Assembly: GCF_950097975.1 (NCBI RefSeq) | Contig: NZ_CATNHF010000028.1 | Coordinates: forward strand, 186,001-250,000 | DNA from: Microbacterium sp. T2.11-28 | GTDB taxonomy: Bacteria > Actinomycetota > Actinomycetes > Actinomycetales > Microbacteriaceae | Direction of reading: 5' to 3' | DNA: 64,000 bases | Shown: piece by piece, positions 11,249-19,202 of the stretch | How positions within the stretch are numbered: position 1 is the stretch's first letter | Layout: each line of letters begins with the position of its first letter | Notes under the pieces: model-generated | Databases searched by the model: none | Told to the model about the DNA's origin: nothing | What the model saw: only the letters and a program-made list of their open reading frames with translations | Position numbers and translations under genes: made by a program

Positions 11249-11254
11249 GTCTCC

Positions 11255-11260
11255 AGCCTA
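11255..11260 (-). promoter_or_regulatory. -10 element, leaderless promoter of lpdA
   Basis: TAGGCT on the minus strand, followed by GGAGAC and the ATG. The hexamer lies in the 9-bp gap and the stop-codon end of copC, so lpdA has its own promoter although copC is upstream on the same strand. Confidence 0.55.
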
Positions 11261-11803
11261 GTCCTCGTGGGAGGGACGTCTCCGCGTGAGGAGGACGGTC
11301 ACGACCGCTCCCACGACCACGATCGCGCCGACGCCGATCCACACCGGGAGGAGCTCTCCACCCGCGCCGGGGCTCGCGGGACCGCCGGGCGCGGGGGACT
11401 CCGACGTCGGGGACGAGGCCTCGCCGACAGCGAAGGAGAACTCGCCCGAGATCGGGTGGCCGTCGCTGGAGACCACCCGCCAGGCCACCTCGATCGTTCC
11501 CGACGCGGCTCCGTCGAGCGGCTGGGTCGCCCGGACGCCGTCGAGGACCGGCTCTCCGGCAGTGAGGTCGGTGCCCGCGGCGTCGGTGACGACGATCTCC
11601 GTGGCCCCGTCGCCGTCGAGGAGGACGCCGCTGAAGGTCAGGGTGATCGCCTCGGGGGCCTCGTCCAGCACCGCGCCCTCGGCGGGGTCGGTGCCGAGCA
11701 GCTCGTCGTGGGCGAGGGCCGGAGAGGCGCTCCCGGCGAGCAGGAGACCGGCGAGCACTCCGAGCGCGGCGATCAGACGTGTGGAGATCCGTGGTGACGA
11801 CAC
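11258..11803 (-). CDS. copC: CopC domain copper-binding protein with membrane anchor
   Basis: Exported copper-resistance protein of 181 residues. A signal peptide (hydrophobic 10-30) ends in SPALA, so cleavage would leave H32 as the first residue, AHDELL giving the N-terminal histidine that binds Cu(II) in CopC proteins; a second histidine lies in DGHPISGEF. A Pro/Ser/Gly linker and one C-terminal membrane helix (LLPVWIGVGAIVVVGAV) anchor it to the cell surface. The GTG at 11803 is preferred because TAGGCT sits 7 bases before it and the signal peptide begins there. It lies divergent to a copper-storage-like protein, which supports a role in copper handling. Confidence 0.9.
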   Translation of the reverse strand: MSSPRISTRLIAALGVLAGLLLAGSASPALAHDELLGTDPAEGAVLDEAPEAITLTFSGVLLDGDGATEIVVTDAAGTDLTAGEPVLDGVRATQPLDGAASGTIEVAWRVVSSDGHPISGEFSFAVGEASSPTSESPAPGGPASPGAGGELLPVWIGVGAIVVVGAVVTVLLTRRRPSHED

Positions 11804-11810
11804 CCGATCG

Positions 11811-11816
11811 AGCCTA
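11811..11816 (-). promoter_or_regulatory. -10 element, leaderless promoter of copC
   Basis: TAGGCT on the minus strand, seven bases before the GTG at 11803. Confidence 0.5.
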
Positions 11817-11943
11817 CCGATCCCTGTTGTGCGACGGGCCGTCGGCCTACCATGGCGATCAGACGGAACCCGCGACGGAACTGCCATCGGGCGGCAGGGC
11901 GGCGGACCGCCGCAGCCGGAGAGCGGGTATCGGAGTGGACGCG

Positions 11944-12360
11944 ATGATGAGGGACGCCATGTCCCACGACATGATGTCGATGGAAGGCCTGTCGGAGGCG
12001 GCGATGGCCGCCATGCAGTCCGCGGCGCAGGCCTGCATGGACGCGTGCGCCGCGTGCGAGCAGGCGTGCACGGTCTGCTCCGTGCAGATGATGGACGGGC
12101 ATCCCATGGACTGCGCGCCCGCGTGCATGAACTGCGCCGACATGTGCAACACGATGATGCGCTCCCTCATGCGGATGCAGGGGATGACGCCGGCATCGAT
12201 GATGTCGATGCTCGACGCCTGCATCGCCATGTGTCAGACCTGCATGGACATGTGCATGATGCACGCCGACATGAGTCCGGTGTGCAAGATGTGCGCCGAC
12301 GCGTGCCGCGCCTGCATGGATGCCTGCATGGCGCTGAAGTCGGCGATGTCGATGGCGTGA
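11944..12360 (+). CDS. Cysteine-rich four-helix copper-storage-like protein
   Basis: A 138-residue protein with 18 cysteines (31, 35, 38, 42, 45, 57, 61, 64, 68, 93, 97, 100, 104, 114, 117, 121, 124, 128) in CxxxC/CxxC spacing and about 33 methionines. This is the pattern of the Csp/DUF326 four-helix bundles, whose cysteines line the core and hold many Cu(I) ions. No signal peptide or Tat motif is visible from the chosen start, so it resembles the cytosolic Csp3 type. ATG 11944 is chosen with GGAG 9 bases upstream; in-frame sequence further upstream is arginine-rich and unlike the family. The divergent copC gene supports copper sequestration. Confidence 0.88.
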   Translation: MMRDAMSHDMMSMEGLSEAAMAAMQSAAQACMDACAACEQACTVCSVQMMDGHPMDCAPACMNCADMCNTMMRSLMRMQGMTPASMMSMLDACIAMCQTCMDMCMMHADMSPVCKMCADACRACMDACMALKSAMSMA

Positions 12361-12388
12361 GTCACGCCGCTCGTGCGGGCCTGCCGTC

Positions 12389-12739
12389 TCAGGGCAGGTC
12401 GAGCACGTTGTAGAGGCGCCCGCCGACGCTCAGCGCGTGATACCGCGGGTGGTAGGCGACGGGTTCCCCGGGCGAGGCCGCCTCAGCGGCGCCCGCGCCG
12501 CTCCACAGGTCGACGACGTCGCCGTCTTCCAGTGCGTGCAGCGTGACGGCCCCGGAGGGATCGACGGCGGCGACGATGGCATCGACCCATTCCGCCGGCG
12601 TCGCCGAGACCAGTCGCGCCTGGATCAGGTGGACGGCGTGCCCCGGCGCGAAAGAGGAGCACGCGCCGCCGCGGGCGCACATGCACGGCGCGTCCTGACG
12701 CACCGGGGCGGGCGTGAGGCGGTTGTGCGAGGCGGACAC
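12389..12739 (-). CDS. Hypothetical protein with N-terminal Cys cluster
   Basis: A 116-residue protein I do not recognise. It has a cysteine cluster CMCARGGAC at about 19-27, then mostly beta-strand-like sequence (HAVHLIQARLV, AVTLHALEDGDVVDLW, HALSVGGRLYNVLDLP) and no signal or membrane segment. The start is GTG at 12739 with AAGGAG 7 bases upstream, and codon use matches its neighbours, so it is a real gene. It is convergent with the copper-storage-like gene, 28 bp apart. The cysteines could bind a metal, but nothing shows which. Confidence 0.7.
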   Translation of the reverse strand: MSASHNRLTPAPVRQDAPCMCARGGACSSFAPGHAVHLIQARLVSATPAEWVDAIVAAVDPSGAVTLHALEDGDVVDLWSGAGAAEAASPGEPVAYHPRYHALSVGGRLYNVLDLP

Positions 12740-12897
12740 GATGACTCCTTGTCGTAGAGCGCGGATTCCGACAGGCTAGGCGGACACCCGCCGCTCCGTC
12801 TCCGCCGAGGAAACGGGGCGAAACAATCCGCCCGAGTCGTGCCCGCGACGCGGCGGTCCACCCTGGGATCGACTCTTCCGCAGAGGTCGCGATCCGT

Positions 12898-12903
12898 TAG
12901 GGT
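12898..12903 (+). promoter_or_regulatory. -10 element of garA-ftsR
   Basis: TAGGGT 18 bases before the GTG at 12922, with AGGAGGAGG between as a strong ribosome binding site. Confidence 0.45.
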
Positions 12904-12921
12904 GAAGAGGAGGAGGACATC

Positions 12922-13404
12922 GTGGACGAGAACCGTCGCCCCGACGAGATCAGGCGTGGAGCCGAGCCGCCTCAGCGCGCCTCGTCGGACACGACGCAGA
13001 CTTTCGGACACGACTCCGATCTGTCCTTCATCCCGTTCGGCAGTGATCTGAGCGAGGTCGAGCTCGAAGCCATCTCTGCGCTGCCGTCGCGCTCGGCGAT
13101 GCTGCTGGTGCGCTCGGGGCCCACCGCCGGCGCACGGTACCTGCTCGACAACGACGTGACGACGATCGGGCGCCATCCCGAGGCCGACATCTTCTTCGAC
13201 GACGTCACCGTCTCGCGCCGTCACGCGGAGATCACCCGCGCGGGCACGGCGTTCGAGCTCGTCGATCAGCGCTCGCTCAACGGCACCTATGTCAACGGCG
13301 AGCGGGTCGATCGTGCCGCCCTCACCAACGGCGCGGAGCTTCGCATCGGCAAGTTCCGCCTCAACTTCTTCGCCTCGCCGGCCGATCGCGAGTCGGCCGG
13401 GTGA
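12922..13404 (+). CDS. garA: FHA-domain regulator of 2-oxoglutarate metabolism (GarA/OdhI type)
   Basis: A 160-residue orthologue of mycobacterial GarA and corynebacterial OdhI. The FHA domain (about 50-150) has the phosphothreonine-binding GRHPEADIF, SRRHAE and SLNGTYVNG motifs. The flexible N-terminus holds SSDTTQTF with T24/T25, at the position of the ETTS phosphorylation motif. In the family, the unphosphorylated form inhibits 2-oxoglutarate dehydrogenase and adjusts glutamate enzymes; phosphorylation makes the FHA domain bind its own tail and turns it off. The site here is DTTQT and not ETTSV, so kinase preference may differ. It is coupled to ftsR by a four-base overlap. Confidence 0.93.
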   Translation: MDENRRPDEIRRGAEPPQRASSDTTQTFGHDSDLSFIPFGSDLSEVELEAISALPSRSAMLLVRSGPTAGARYLLDNDVTTIGRHPEADIFFDDVTVSRRHAEITRAGTAFELVDQRSLNGTYVNGERVDRAALTNGAELRIGKFRLNFFASPADRESAG

Positions 13405-14078
13405 GTCCGGCGGCAGCTCCCCGTGGACGCGCGACGTCCACGGGTCACCTCAGCATCGGTCAGGTCCTCGCGCGACTGACCCCCGAGTTCCCCCTTCTCA
13501 GCGCCAGCAAGCTCCGCTACCTCGAGGTGCAGGGGATCGTCACGCCGGTGCGCACGGAGTCCGGCTACCGCAAGTTCTCGCCCACGGACGTCGAGCGGCT
13601 CCGCACGACGCTCACCATGCAGCGCGACTACGGCATCCCGCTGGCACGCATCCGCGAGCACCTCGACGACCCGTCGCACGACCTGGGCGCCATGCCCGCA
13701 TCGATCGTGCACACCGCCCGCCGTCACCGCCGCGACGAGATGCTCTCCGCGTCGGGCGCGTCGGCGAGCCTGCTCAACGACGCGATCAGCGCGGGTCTCC
13801 TTCCGGCGGGCGAGACGTTCGACGACCGCGCGCTGACGATGCTCCGGGCGCTCGTCGCCCTCGACGCGCACGGCATCCAGCCCCGTCACCTCCGCACGCT
13901 GCGGCAGGCGGCCGAGCGCGACGTCGCCCTCGTCGAGAACGCGCTGGCGCCCCTGCTGCGCAAGTCGGATGCCGCCGCTCGCGGCCGTGCGCACGAGCTG
14001 GCTCCCGAGCTCGTGCGGCGTCTCGATGAGCTCCGTGCCGGCATCGTGCTGACGGCGCTCGAGCGGCTGACGCCCTGA
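13401..14078 (+). CDS. ftsR: MerR-type regulator, FtsR/Rv1828 family
   Basis: A 225-residue MerR-family DNA-binding protein. The N-terminal winged HTH spans about 20-85 (SIGQVLARLTPEF, then KLRYLEVQGIVTPVRTESGYRKF), and a helical C-terminal effector region follows. It matches Rv1828 of M. tuberculosis and FtsR of Corynebacterium glutamicum, where FtsR activates ftsZ. It sits directly after garA as in those species. The GTG start overlaps the garA stop (GTGA). The ftsZ gene with a 204-bp leader is 30 kb away in this window and is an obvious candidate target. Confidence 0.9.
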   Translation: MSPAAAPRGRATSTGHLSIGQVLARLTPEFPLLSASKLRYLEVQGIVTPVRTESGYRKFSPTDVERLRTTLTMQRDYGIPLARIREHLDDPSHDLGAMPASIVHTARRHRRDEMLSASGASASLLNDAISAGLLPAGETFDDRALTMLRALVALDAHGIQPRHLRTLRQAAERDVALVENALAPLLRKSDAAARGRAHELAPELVRRLDELRAGIVLTALERLTP

Positions 14079-14118
14079 CGGGCAGCGCGACACGCCGAGA
14101 CGACACGGCCCGATGTCG

Positions 14119-14147
14119 TTGCCGGGTGGGCATCCCTCATCTAGCGT
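14119..14147 (+). promoter_or_regulatory. Promoter of the second MerR gene
   Basis: TTGCCG (14119-14124) and TAGCGT (14142-14147) with a 17-bp spacer, 30 bp before the ATG, followed by the ribosome binding site GTAGGAGG. Confidence 0.55.
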
Positions 14148-14177
14148 GGAGAAGACAACCCGACCGTAGGAGGCGAA

Positions 14178-14723
14178 ATGACCGCGCATGACGCGATCGG
14201 CGAGCCGCAGTTCATGACAGATCTGCTGTTCACCGACGGCCTCCCGCAGATGGACGACGAGGTCGGGTACCGCGGTGCGGTCGCCGCGCGCGCGGCGGGC
14301 ATCACCTACCGCCAGCTGGACTACTGGGCACGTACCGAGCTCGTCGAGCCGACGGTGCGCGGAGCCTCCGGCTCGGGTTCGCAGCGTCTCTACGGCTTCC
14401 GCGACATCCTCGTGCTCAAGCTCGTGAAGCGCCTCCTCGACACCGGCATCTCGCTGCAGCAGATCCGCACCGCCGTCGATCAGCTGCGCGCGGCGGGTAT
14501 CCGCGATCTTGCCGGGACCACGCTCATGAGCGACGGTGCGTCGGTCTATCTGTGCACGTCCAACGACGAGGTGATCGACCTCGTCAGCCGCGGTCAGGGC
14601 GTCTTCGGCATCGCCGTGGGCAAGGTCCTCCACGAGGTCGAGTCGACGCTGCTCGACTTCGACCCGCAGGCGCCGGATCCCGTCGACGAGCTCGCCGCTC
14701 GCCGCGCCGTCCGCTCCGCCTGA
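14178..14723 (+). CDS. MerR-type regulator, Rv1830 family
   Basis: A 181-residue MerR-family regulator. After about 30 residues comes the HTH (GYRGAVAARAAGITYRQLDY, WARTELVEPTVR), then the coiled dimerisation helix (RDILVLKLVKRLLD, ISLQQIRTAVDQL) and a small C-terminal domain. It corresponds to Rv1830, which follows garA, Rv1828 and Rv1829 in M. tuberculosis; here the Rv1829-type nuclease-like gene between them is absent and this gene has its own promoter. The target genes are not known from sequence. Confidence 0.88.
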   Translation: MTAHDAIGEPQFMTDLLFTDGLPQMDDEVGYRGAVAARAAGITYRQLDYWARTELVEPTVRGASGSGSQRLYGFRDILVLKLVKRLLDTGISLQQIRTAVDQLRAAGIRDLAGTTLMSDGASVYLCTSNDEVIDLVSRGQGVFGIAVGKVLHEVESTLLDFDPQAPDPVDELAARRAVRSA

Positions 14724-14769
14724 GCGGCCTCACGCTCCGCGCTGCAGACGCGGACCCATGCACGGTGGT

Positions 14770-14787
14770 GCGCGTCCGCGGACGCGC
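14770..14787. terminator. 18-bp perfect palindrome between convergent genes
   Basis: GCGCGTCC-GC-GGACGCGC lies between the stop codons of the MerR gene and parA. It could fold on both transcripts as a weak terminator; no T-tract follows. It might instead be a protein site. Confidence 0.4.
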
Positions 14788-14805
14788 GTACGGCGATGCC
14801 GTCGA

Positions 14806-15615
14806 TCAGGCGCGTGCTTCGCCGGCCGTCATGATGCGGCCCGTCCGCATGACACGGTCCAGCAGCGCGTCGAAGTCGCCGGCCAGCTCCTGGGCGGAGT
14901 CGCCCGGCCAGATGTGGAGCGGCTTCGCAGCGCCCTGCGCCTGCTGCAGCGAGGTGCGCTCCGGAAGCTGAGGAGTGAGCACGAGCGGCCCGAACATGTC
15001 GCGCAGCTCCTTGATGCGGAACTGGTGCTCGATCGACTGCGGCCGCACGCGGTTCACGACGATGCCGAGCGGCTGCAGACGGGGGGAGAGGCCGCGACGG
15101 ATCTCCTCGATCGCGCGGAGCGCGCGGTCGGCCGCGGCCACGGAGAACAGGCCGGGCTCGGTCACCACGATGACGCGGTCGCTGGCGGCCCATGCGGTGC
15201 GCGTGAGCGCATTCAGCGAGGGCGCGCAGTCCACGAGCACGAGGTCGTAGTCGGCCTCGATCGTCGCCAGCGCCTCTTCGAGCTTCCACACGTCGCGCAC
15301 GCTCGGGTGCGGTCCGTCGAAGTTGATGGCCGACGGGCTGCCGATCATCACATCGATGGTCCCCGGGTGCACCTTGGCCCAGCCACTGGAGGTGATGGCC
15401 TGACGGACCACCTTCTCCTTCGGGTTCGCGAGGACGTCGGCGATGTTGAGCCGGCCCGCGACCTGGATGTCCATCCCCGTCGACACGTCGGACTGCGGGT
15501 CGAGGTCGACGACGAGAGTCCGGACGCCGCGGGCGAACGCCGCTGAGGCGAGTCCGAGGGTCACGGTGGTCTTGCCGACCCCTCCCTTGAGGGAGCTGAC
15601 GGAGAGTACGTGCAC
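14806..15615 (-). CDS. Orphan ParA-family ATPase
   Basis: A 269-residue ParA/Soj-type ATPase with deviant Walker A KGGVGKTT at 10-17, the DLDPQSDVSTGM segment after it and LVLVDCAPSLNALT as Walker B. No parB gene or parS cluster is adjacent, so it is not the chromosomal parAB locus; orphan ParAs position protein complexes or cargo on the nucleoid. The GTG start has TAACGT eight bases upstream and no ribosome binding site, consistent with leaderless translation. It is divergent from pyc. Confidence 0.88.
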   Translation of the reverse strand: MHVLSVSSLKGGVGKTTVTLGLASAAFARGVRTLVVDLDPQSDVSTGMDIQVAGRLNIADVLANPKEKVVRQAITSSGWAKVHPGTIDVMIGSPSAINFDGPHPSVRDVWKLEEALATIEADYDLVLVDCAPSLNALTRTAWAASDRVIVVTEPGLFSVAAADRALRAIEEIRRGLSPRLQPLGIVVNRVRPQSIEHQFRIKELRDMFGPLVLTPQLPERTSLQQAQGAAKPLHIWPGDSAQELAGDFDALLDRVMRTGRIMTAGEARA

Positions 15616-15623
15616 GAGGCACT

Positions 15624-15643
15624 ACGTTACCTTCCCCTAGGCT
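15624..15643. promoter_or_regulatory. Divergent -10 elements of parA-like gene and pyc
   Basis: Minus-strand TAACGT at 15624-15629 lies 8 bases before the parA-type GTG. Plus-strand TAGGCT at 15638-15643 would serve pyc and leave a leader of about 75 bases. Confidence 0.45.
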
Positions 15644-15727
15644 GTGAGCACACTCAGGCACTCCGGCGCCTGCTGGCATCGGGCGTCCGATGGTGTGAAC
15701 GCCCCGGTCATCCCACGTGAGGTGAGC

Positions 15728-18700
15728 ATGTTCCGAAAGATCCTGGTCGCGAACCGCGGAGAGATCGCCATCCGCGCTTTCCGTGCCGCCTTCGAGCTCG
15801 GGGCGAGGACCGTCGCCGTGTTCCCCTACGAGGACCGCTACTCGCTGCACCGGCTGAAGGCCGACGAGGCGTATGAGATCGGCCAGAAGGGTCACCCGGT
15901 GCGTGCGTACCTGGACGTCTCGGAGATCATCCGGGTCGCGAAGGAGAGCGGGGCCGACGCCATCTACCCGGGCTACGGCTTCCTCTCGGAGAACCCGGAA
16001 CTCGCCGCCGAGGCTGCCGCCGCCGGGATCACCTTCATCGGCCCGCCCTCGCGGGTGCTGGAGATGGCCGGCAACAAGGTCACGGCCAAGGAGCACGCGA
16101 TCGCCGCCGGCGTGCCCGTGCTGCGCTCGACACCGGCATCCGACGACGTCGATGTCCTGGTCGCACAGGCCGCCGACATCGGCTTCCCCATCTTCGTCAA
16201 GGCGGTCGCGGGCGGCGGAGGCCGGGGGATGCGGCGCGTGGAGACGCCCGAGCAGCTCGCCCCCGCCCTCGCGGAGGCCATGCGCGAGGCCGACAGTGCG
16301 TTCGGGGATGCACGGGTGTTCCTCGAGCAGGCCGTCCAGCGGCCCCGGCACATCGAGGTGCAGATCCTCGCCGACGGCGCCGGCAACACCGTGCACCTGT
16401 TCGAGCGCGACTGCTCGGTGCAGCGGCGCCACCAGAAGGTTGTGGAGATCGCTCCCGCGCCCAACCTGTCCGACGAGATCCGCCACGCCCTCCACGGCCA
16501 CGCCGTGGCGTTCGCCGAGTCGATCGGCTACCAGAACGCGGGGACCGTGGAGTTCCTGCTCGAGACCGCCGGCCCGCGCACCGGGGAGTTCGTCTTCATC
16601 GAGATGAACCCGCGGATCCAGGTCGAGCACACCGTCACCGAGGAGGTCACCGACGTCGACCTCGTGCAGTCGCAGATGCGGATCGCCGCGGGGGAGACCC
16701 TGGACGACCTCGGACTGCGGCAGGAGCAGATCCGGCTGCGCGGTGCGGCGCTGCAGTGCCGCATCACCACCGAGGACCCCACGCAGGGCTTCCGCCCCGA
16801 CACCGGGAAGATCACGACGTACCGCTCGCCCGGCGGCGCGGGCATCCGGCTCGACGGCGGCACCACCGCGGCGGGCTCGCAGGTGAGTCCGCACTTCGAC
16901 TCGATGCTCGCGAAGCTCACCTGCCGGGGCCGCGACTTCCAGGCCGCCGTCGTGCGCTCGCGGCGCGCGCTCGCGGAGTTCCGCATCCGCGGCGTCTCGA
17001 CCAACATCCCCTTCCTGCAGCAGGTCCTCGACGACCCCGCCTTCGTCGCCGGCGACCTGAGCACCGCGTTCATCGACGAGCGGCCCCAGCTGCTCCGGGG
17101 TCGCGAGTCCAAGGACCGCGGGTCGAAGATCATGGCGTGGCTGGCGGATGTGACGGTCAACAAGCCCCACGGCGAGAACCCCATCGCGATCGCGCCGGCC
17201 ACCAAGCTCCCGGCCCTCGCCCTGACGGGCGAGCCGCCGGCCGGGTCCCGCCAGCGCCTGCAGGAGCTCGGACCCGCCGGATTCGCCGCCGCCCTCCGCG
17301 CGCAGACGGCGCTGGCGGTCACCGAGACGACGTTCCGCGACGCGCACCAGTCGCTCCTGGCGACGCGCGTGCGCACCCGCGACCTCGCCACTGTCGCGCC
17401 CTACGTCGCGCGGCTCACCCCGCAGCTGCTCTCGGTGGAGGCCTGGGGCGGCGCGACGTACGACGTGGCTCTCCGCTTCCTCGGCGAGGACCCCTGGGAG
17501 CGCCTGGACGCGCTCCGCTCAGCCCTCCCGAACGTCGCGATCCAGATGCTCCTGCGCGGTCGCAACACCGTCGGCTACACCCCGTACCCCACGGCGGTGA
17601 CCGACGCGTTCGTGCACGAGGCGGCGGCGTCGGGGGTCGACATCTTCCGCATCTTCGACGCTCTCAACGACGTGTCGCAGATGCGTCCCGCCATCGACGC
17701 GGTGCTCGCGACGGGCACCTCCGTGGCCGAGGTGGCCTTGTGCTACACCGGCGACCTCCTCGATCCCGGCGAGGACCTGTACACGCTCGACTACTACCTG
17801 CGACTGGCGGAGCAGATCGTCGAGGCCGGCGCCCATGTCCTCGCGATCAAGGACATGGCGGGTCTGCTGCGCCCCGAGGCCGCGTCGCGCCTCGTCGCGG
17901 CCCTGCGCGAGCGCTTCGACCTCCCGGTCCACGTCCACACCCACGACACCGCGGGCGGGCAGCTCGCGACCCTGCTCGCCGCCAGCGCCGCGGGGGCCGA
18001 CGCCGTCGACGCCGCCGCCGCTCCGATGGCGGGCACGACGAGCCAGCCCTCGCTGTCGGCCCTGGTCGCCGCGCTGGCCCACACCGAGCGCGATACGGGC
18101 CTCAGCCTTCCGGCCGTCGCCGACCTCGAGCCCTACTGGGAGGCGATGCGCCACCTGTACCGTCCGTTCGAGTCCGGACTGCCCGGACCCACCGGTCGCG
18201 TCTACACGCACGAGATCCCCGGCGGCCAGCTCTCCAACCTGCGTCAGCAGGCGATCGCGCTGGGCCTCGCCGACGACTTCGAGCTCATCGAGGACATGTA
18301 CGCGGCGGCCAACGACATCCTCGGTCGCGTGCCGAAGGTGACGCCGTCGTCGAAGGTCGTGGGCGACCTCGCGCTGCACCTGGCAGCGGTGAAGGCAGAC
18401 CCCGCCGATTTCGCCGCCAACCCCGAGAAGTACGACGTGCCGGACTCCGTCGTCGGATTCATGGCGGGCGAGCTCGGCGATCTCCCCGGCGGCTGGCCCG
18501 AGCCCTTCCGCACCAAGGTCCTCCGGGGGCGCGAGGTGAAGATCGCGGTCACCGAGATCTCCGCGGCCGACGAGGCGGCCCTCGCGGGGGATTCGGCGAC
18601 GCGTCGCACCACGCTGAACGAGCTGCTCTTCCCCGCGCCCACCCGCGTCTACCGCGAGGTCCGCTCGACCTACGGCGACCTCAGCGCACTGGAGACGGCG

Positions 18701-19135
18701 GACTACCTGTACGGGCTCGCTCCGGGGACGGAGCACGTCGTCGAGATCGAGCGCGGCGTGCAGCTCTACGTCGGGCTGGAGGCCATCGGCGAGGCCGACG
18801 ACAAGGGCATGCGCACGGTGATGACGACGCTCAACGGCCAGCTCCGCCCCGTCTTCGTGCGGGACCGCAGCATCACGGTGGAGGCGCGCCAGGCCGAGAA
18901 GGCCGACACCTCCCGTCCCGGACAGGTCGCGGCGCCGTTCTCGGGCGTCGTCACCCTGAAAGCGGCGGTGGGGGACACGGTCACGGCCGGGCAGCCGGTG
19001 GCATCGATCGAGGCCATGAAGATGGAGGCGGCCATCACCGCACCCGTCGACGGCACCGTCGAGCGGGTGGTCATCCCCGCCACGGCGCAGGTGGAGGCGG
19101 GCGATCTTTTGCTCGTGATCAGGCCCTCCGAGTAG
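15728..19135 (+). CDS. pyc: Pyruvate carboxylase
   Basis: Biotin enzyme that carboxylates pyruvate to oxaloacetate, the main anaplerotic reaction. The 1135 residues contain all three parts in order: biotin carboxylase (about 1-450; ATP-grasp GGGGRGMRRV and FIEMNPRIQVEHTVTEE), carboxyltransferase (about 510-800; TETTFRDAHQSLLATR and VHTHDTAG metal site), and the C-terminal biotinyl domain with the biotinylated K1098 in EAMKMEAA. The start MFRKILVANRGEIA is typical; the in-frame ATG/GTG codons upstream would only add an atypical tail. It is followed after 67 bp by the MinD-like gene. Confidence 0.97.
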   Translation: MFRKILVANRGEIAIRAFRAAFELGARTVAVFPYEDRYSLHRLKADEAYEIGQKGHPVRAYLDVSEIIRVAKESGADAIYPGYGFLSENPELAAEAAAAGITFIGPPSRVLEMAGNKVTAKEHAIAAGVPVLRSTPASDDVDVLVAQAADIGFPIFVKAVAGGGGRGMRRVETPEQLAPALAEAMREADSAFGDARVFLEQAVQRPRHIEVQILADGAGNTVHLFERDCSVQRRHQKVVEIAPAPNLSDEIRHALHGHAVAFAESIGYQNAGTVEFLLETAGPRTGEFVFIEMNPRIQVEHTVTEEVTDVDLVQSQMRIAAGETLDDLGLRQEQIRLRGAALQCRITTEDPTQGFRPDTGKITTYRSPGGAGIRLDGGTTAAGSQVSPHFDSMLAKLTCRGRDFQAAVVRSRRALAEFRIRGVSTNIPFLQQVLDDPAFVAGDLSTAFIDERPQLLRGRESKDRGSKIMAWLADVTVNKPHGENPIAIAPATKLPALALTGEPPAGSRQRLQELGPAGFAAALRAQTALAVTETTFRDAHQSLLATRVRTRDLATVAPYVARLTPQLLSVEAWGGATYDVALRFLGEDPWERLDALRSALPNVAIQMLLRGRNTVGYTPYPTAVTDAFVHEAAASGVDIFRIFDALNDVSQMRPAIDAVLATGTSVAEVALCYTGDLLDPGEDLYTLDYYLRLAEQIVEAGAHVLAIKDMAGLLRPEAASRLVAALRERFDLPVHVHTHDTAGGQLATLLAASAAGADAVDAAAAPMAGTTSQPSLSALVAALAHTERDTGLSLPAVADLEPYWEAMRHLYRPFESGLPGPTGRVYTHEIPGGQLSNLRQQAIALGLADDFELIEDMYAAANDILGRVPKVTPSSKVVGDLALHLAAVKADPADFAANPEKYDVPDSVVGFMAGELGDLPGGWPEPFRTKVLRGREVKIAVTEISAADEAALAGDSATRRTTLNELLFPAPTRVYREVRSTYGDLSALETADYLYGLAPGTEHVVEIERGVQLYVGLEAIGEADDKGMRTVMTTLNGQLRPVFVRDRSITVEARQAEKADTSRPGQVAAPFSGVVTLKAAVGDTVTAGQPVASIEAMKMEAAITAPVDGTVERVVIPATAQVEAGDLLLVIRPSE

Positions 19136-19202
19136 CCTTGCACTCTGGACCGTGGCGCGCATCCGCACGTCCCGGCCCGGACACCACCTGGAGTGAACAG
19201 CA

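Noticed and set aside
14594..17347. Long minus-strand open frame of 917 codons covering parA and part of pyc
   Set aside because: Out of frame with the real ParA on the same strand and opposite to pyc; low-complexity Arg/Gly/Asp sequence.
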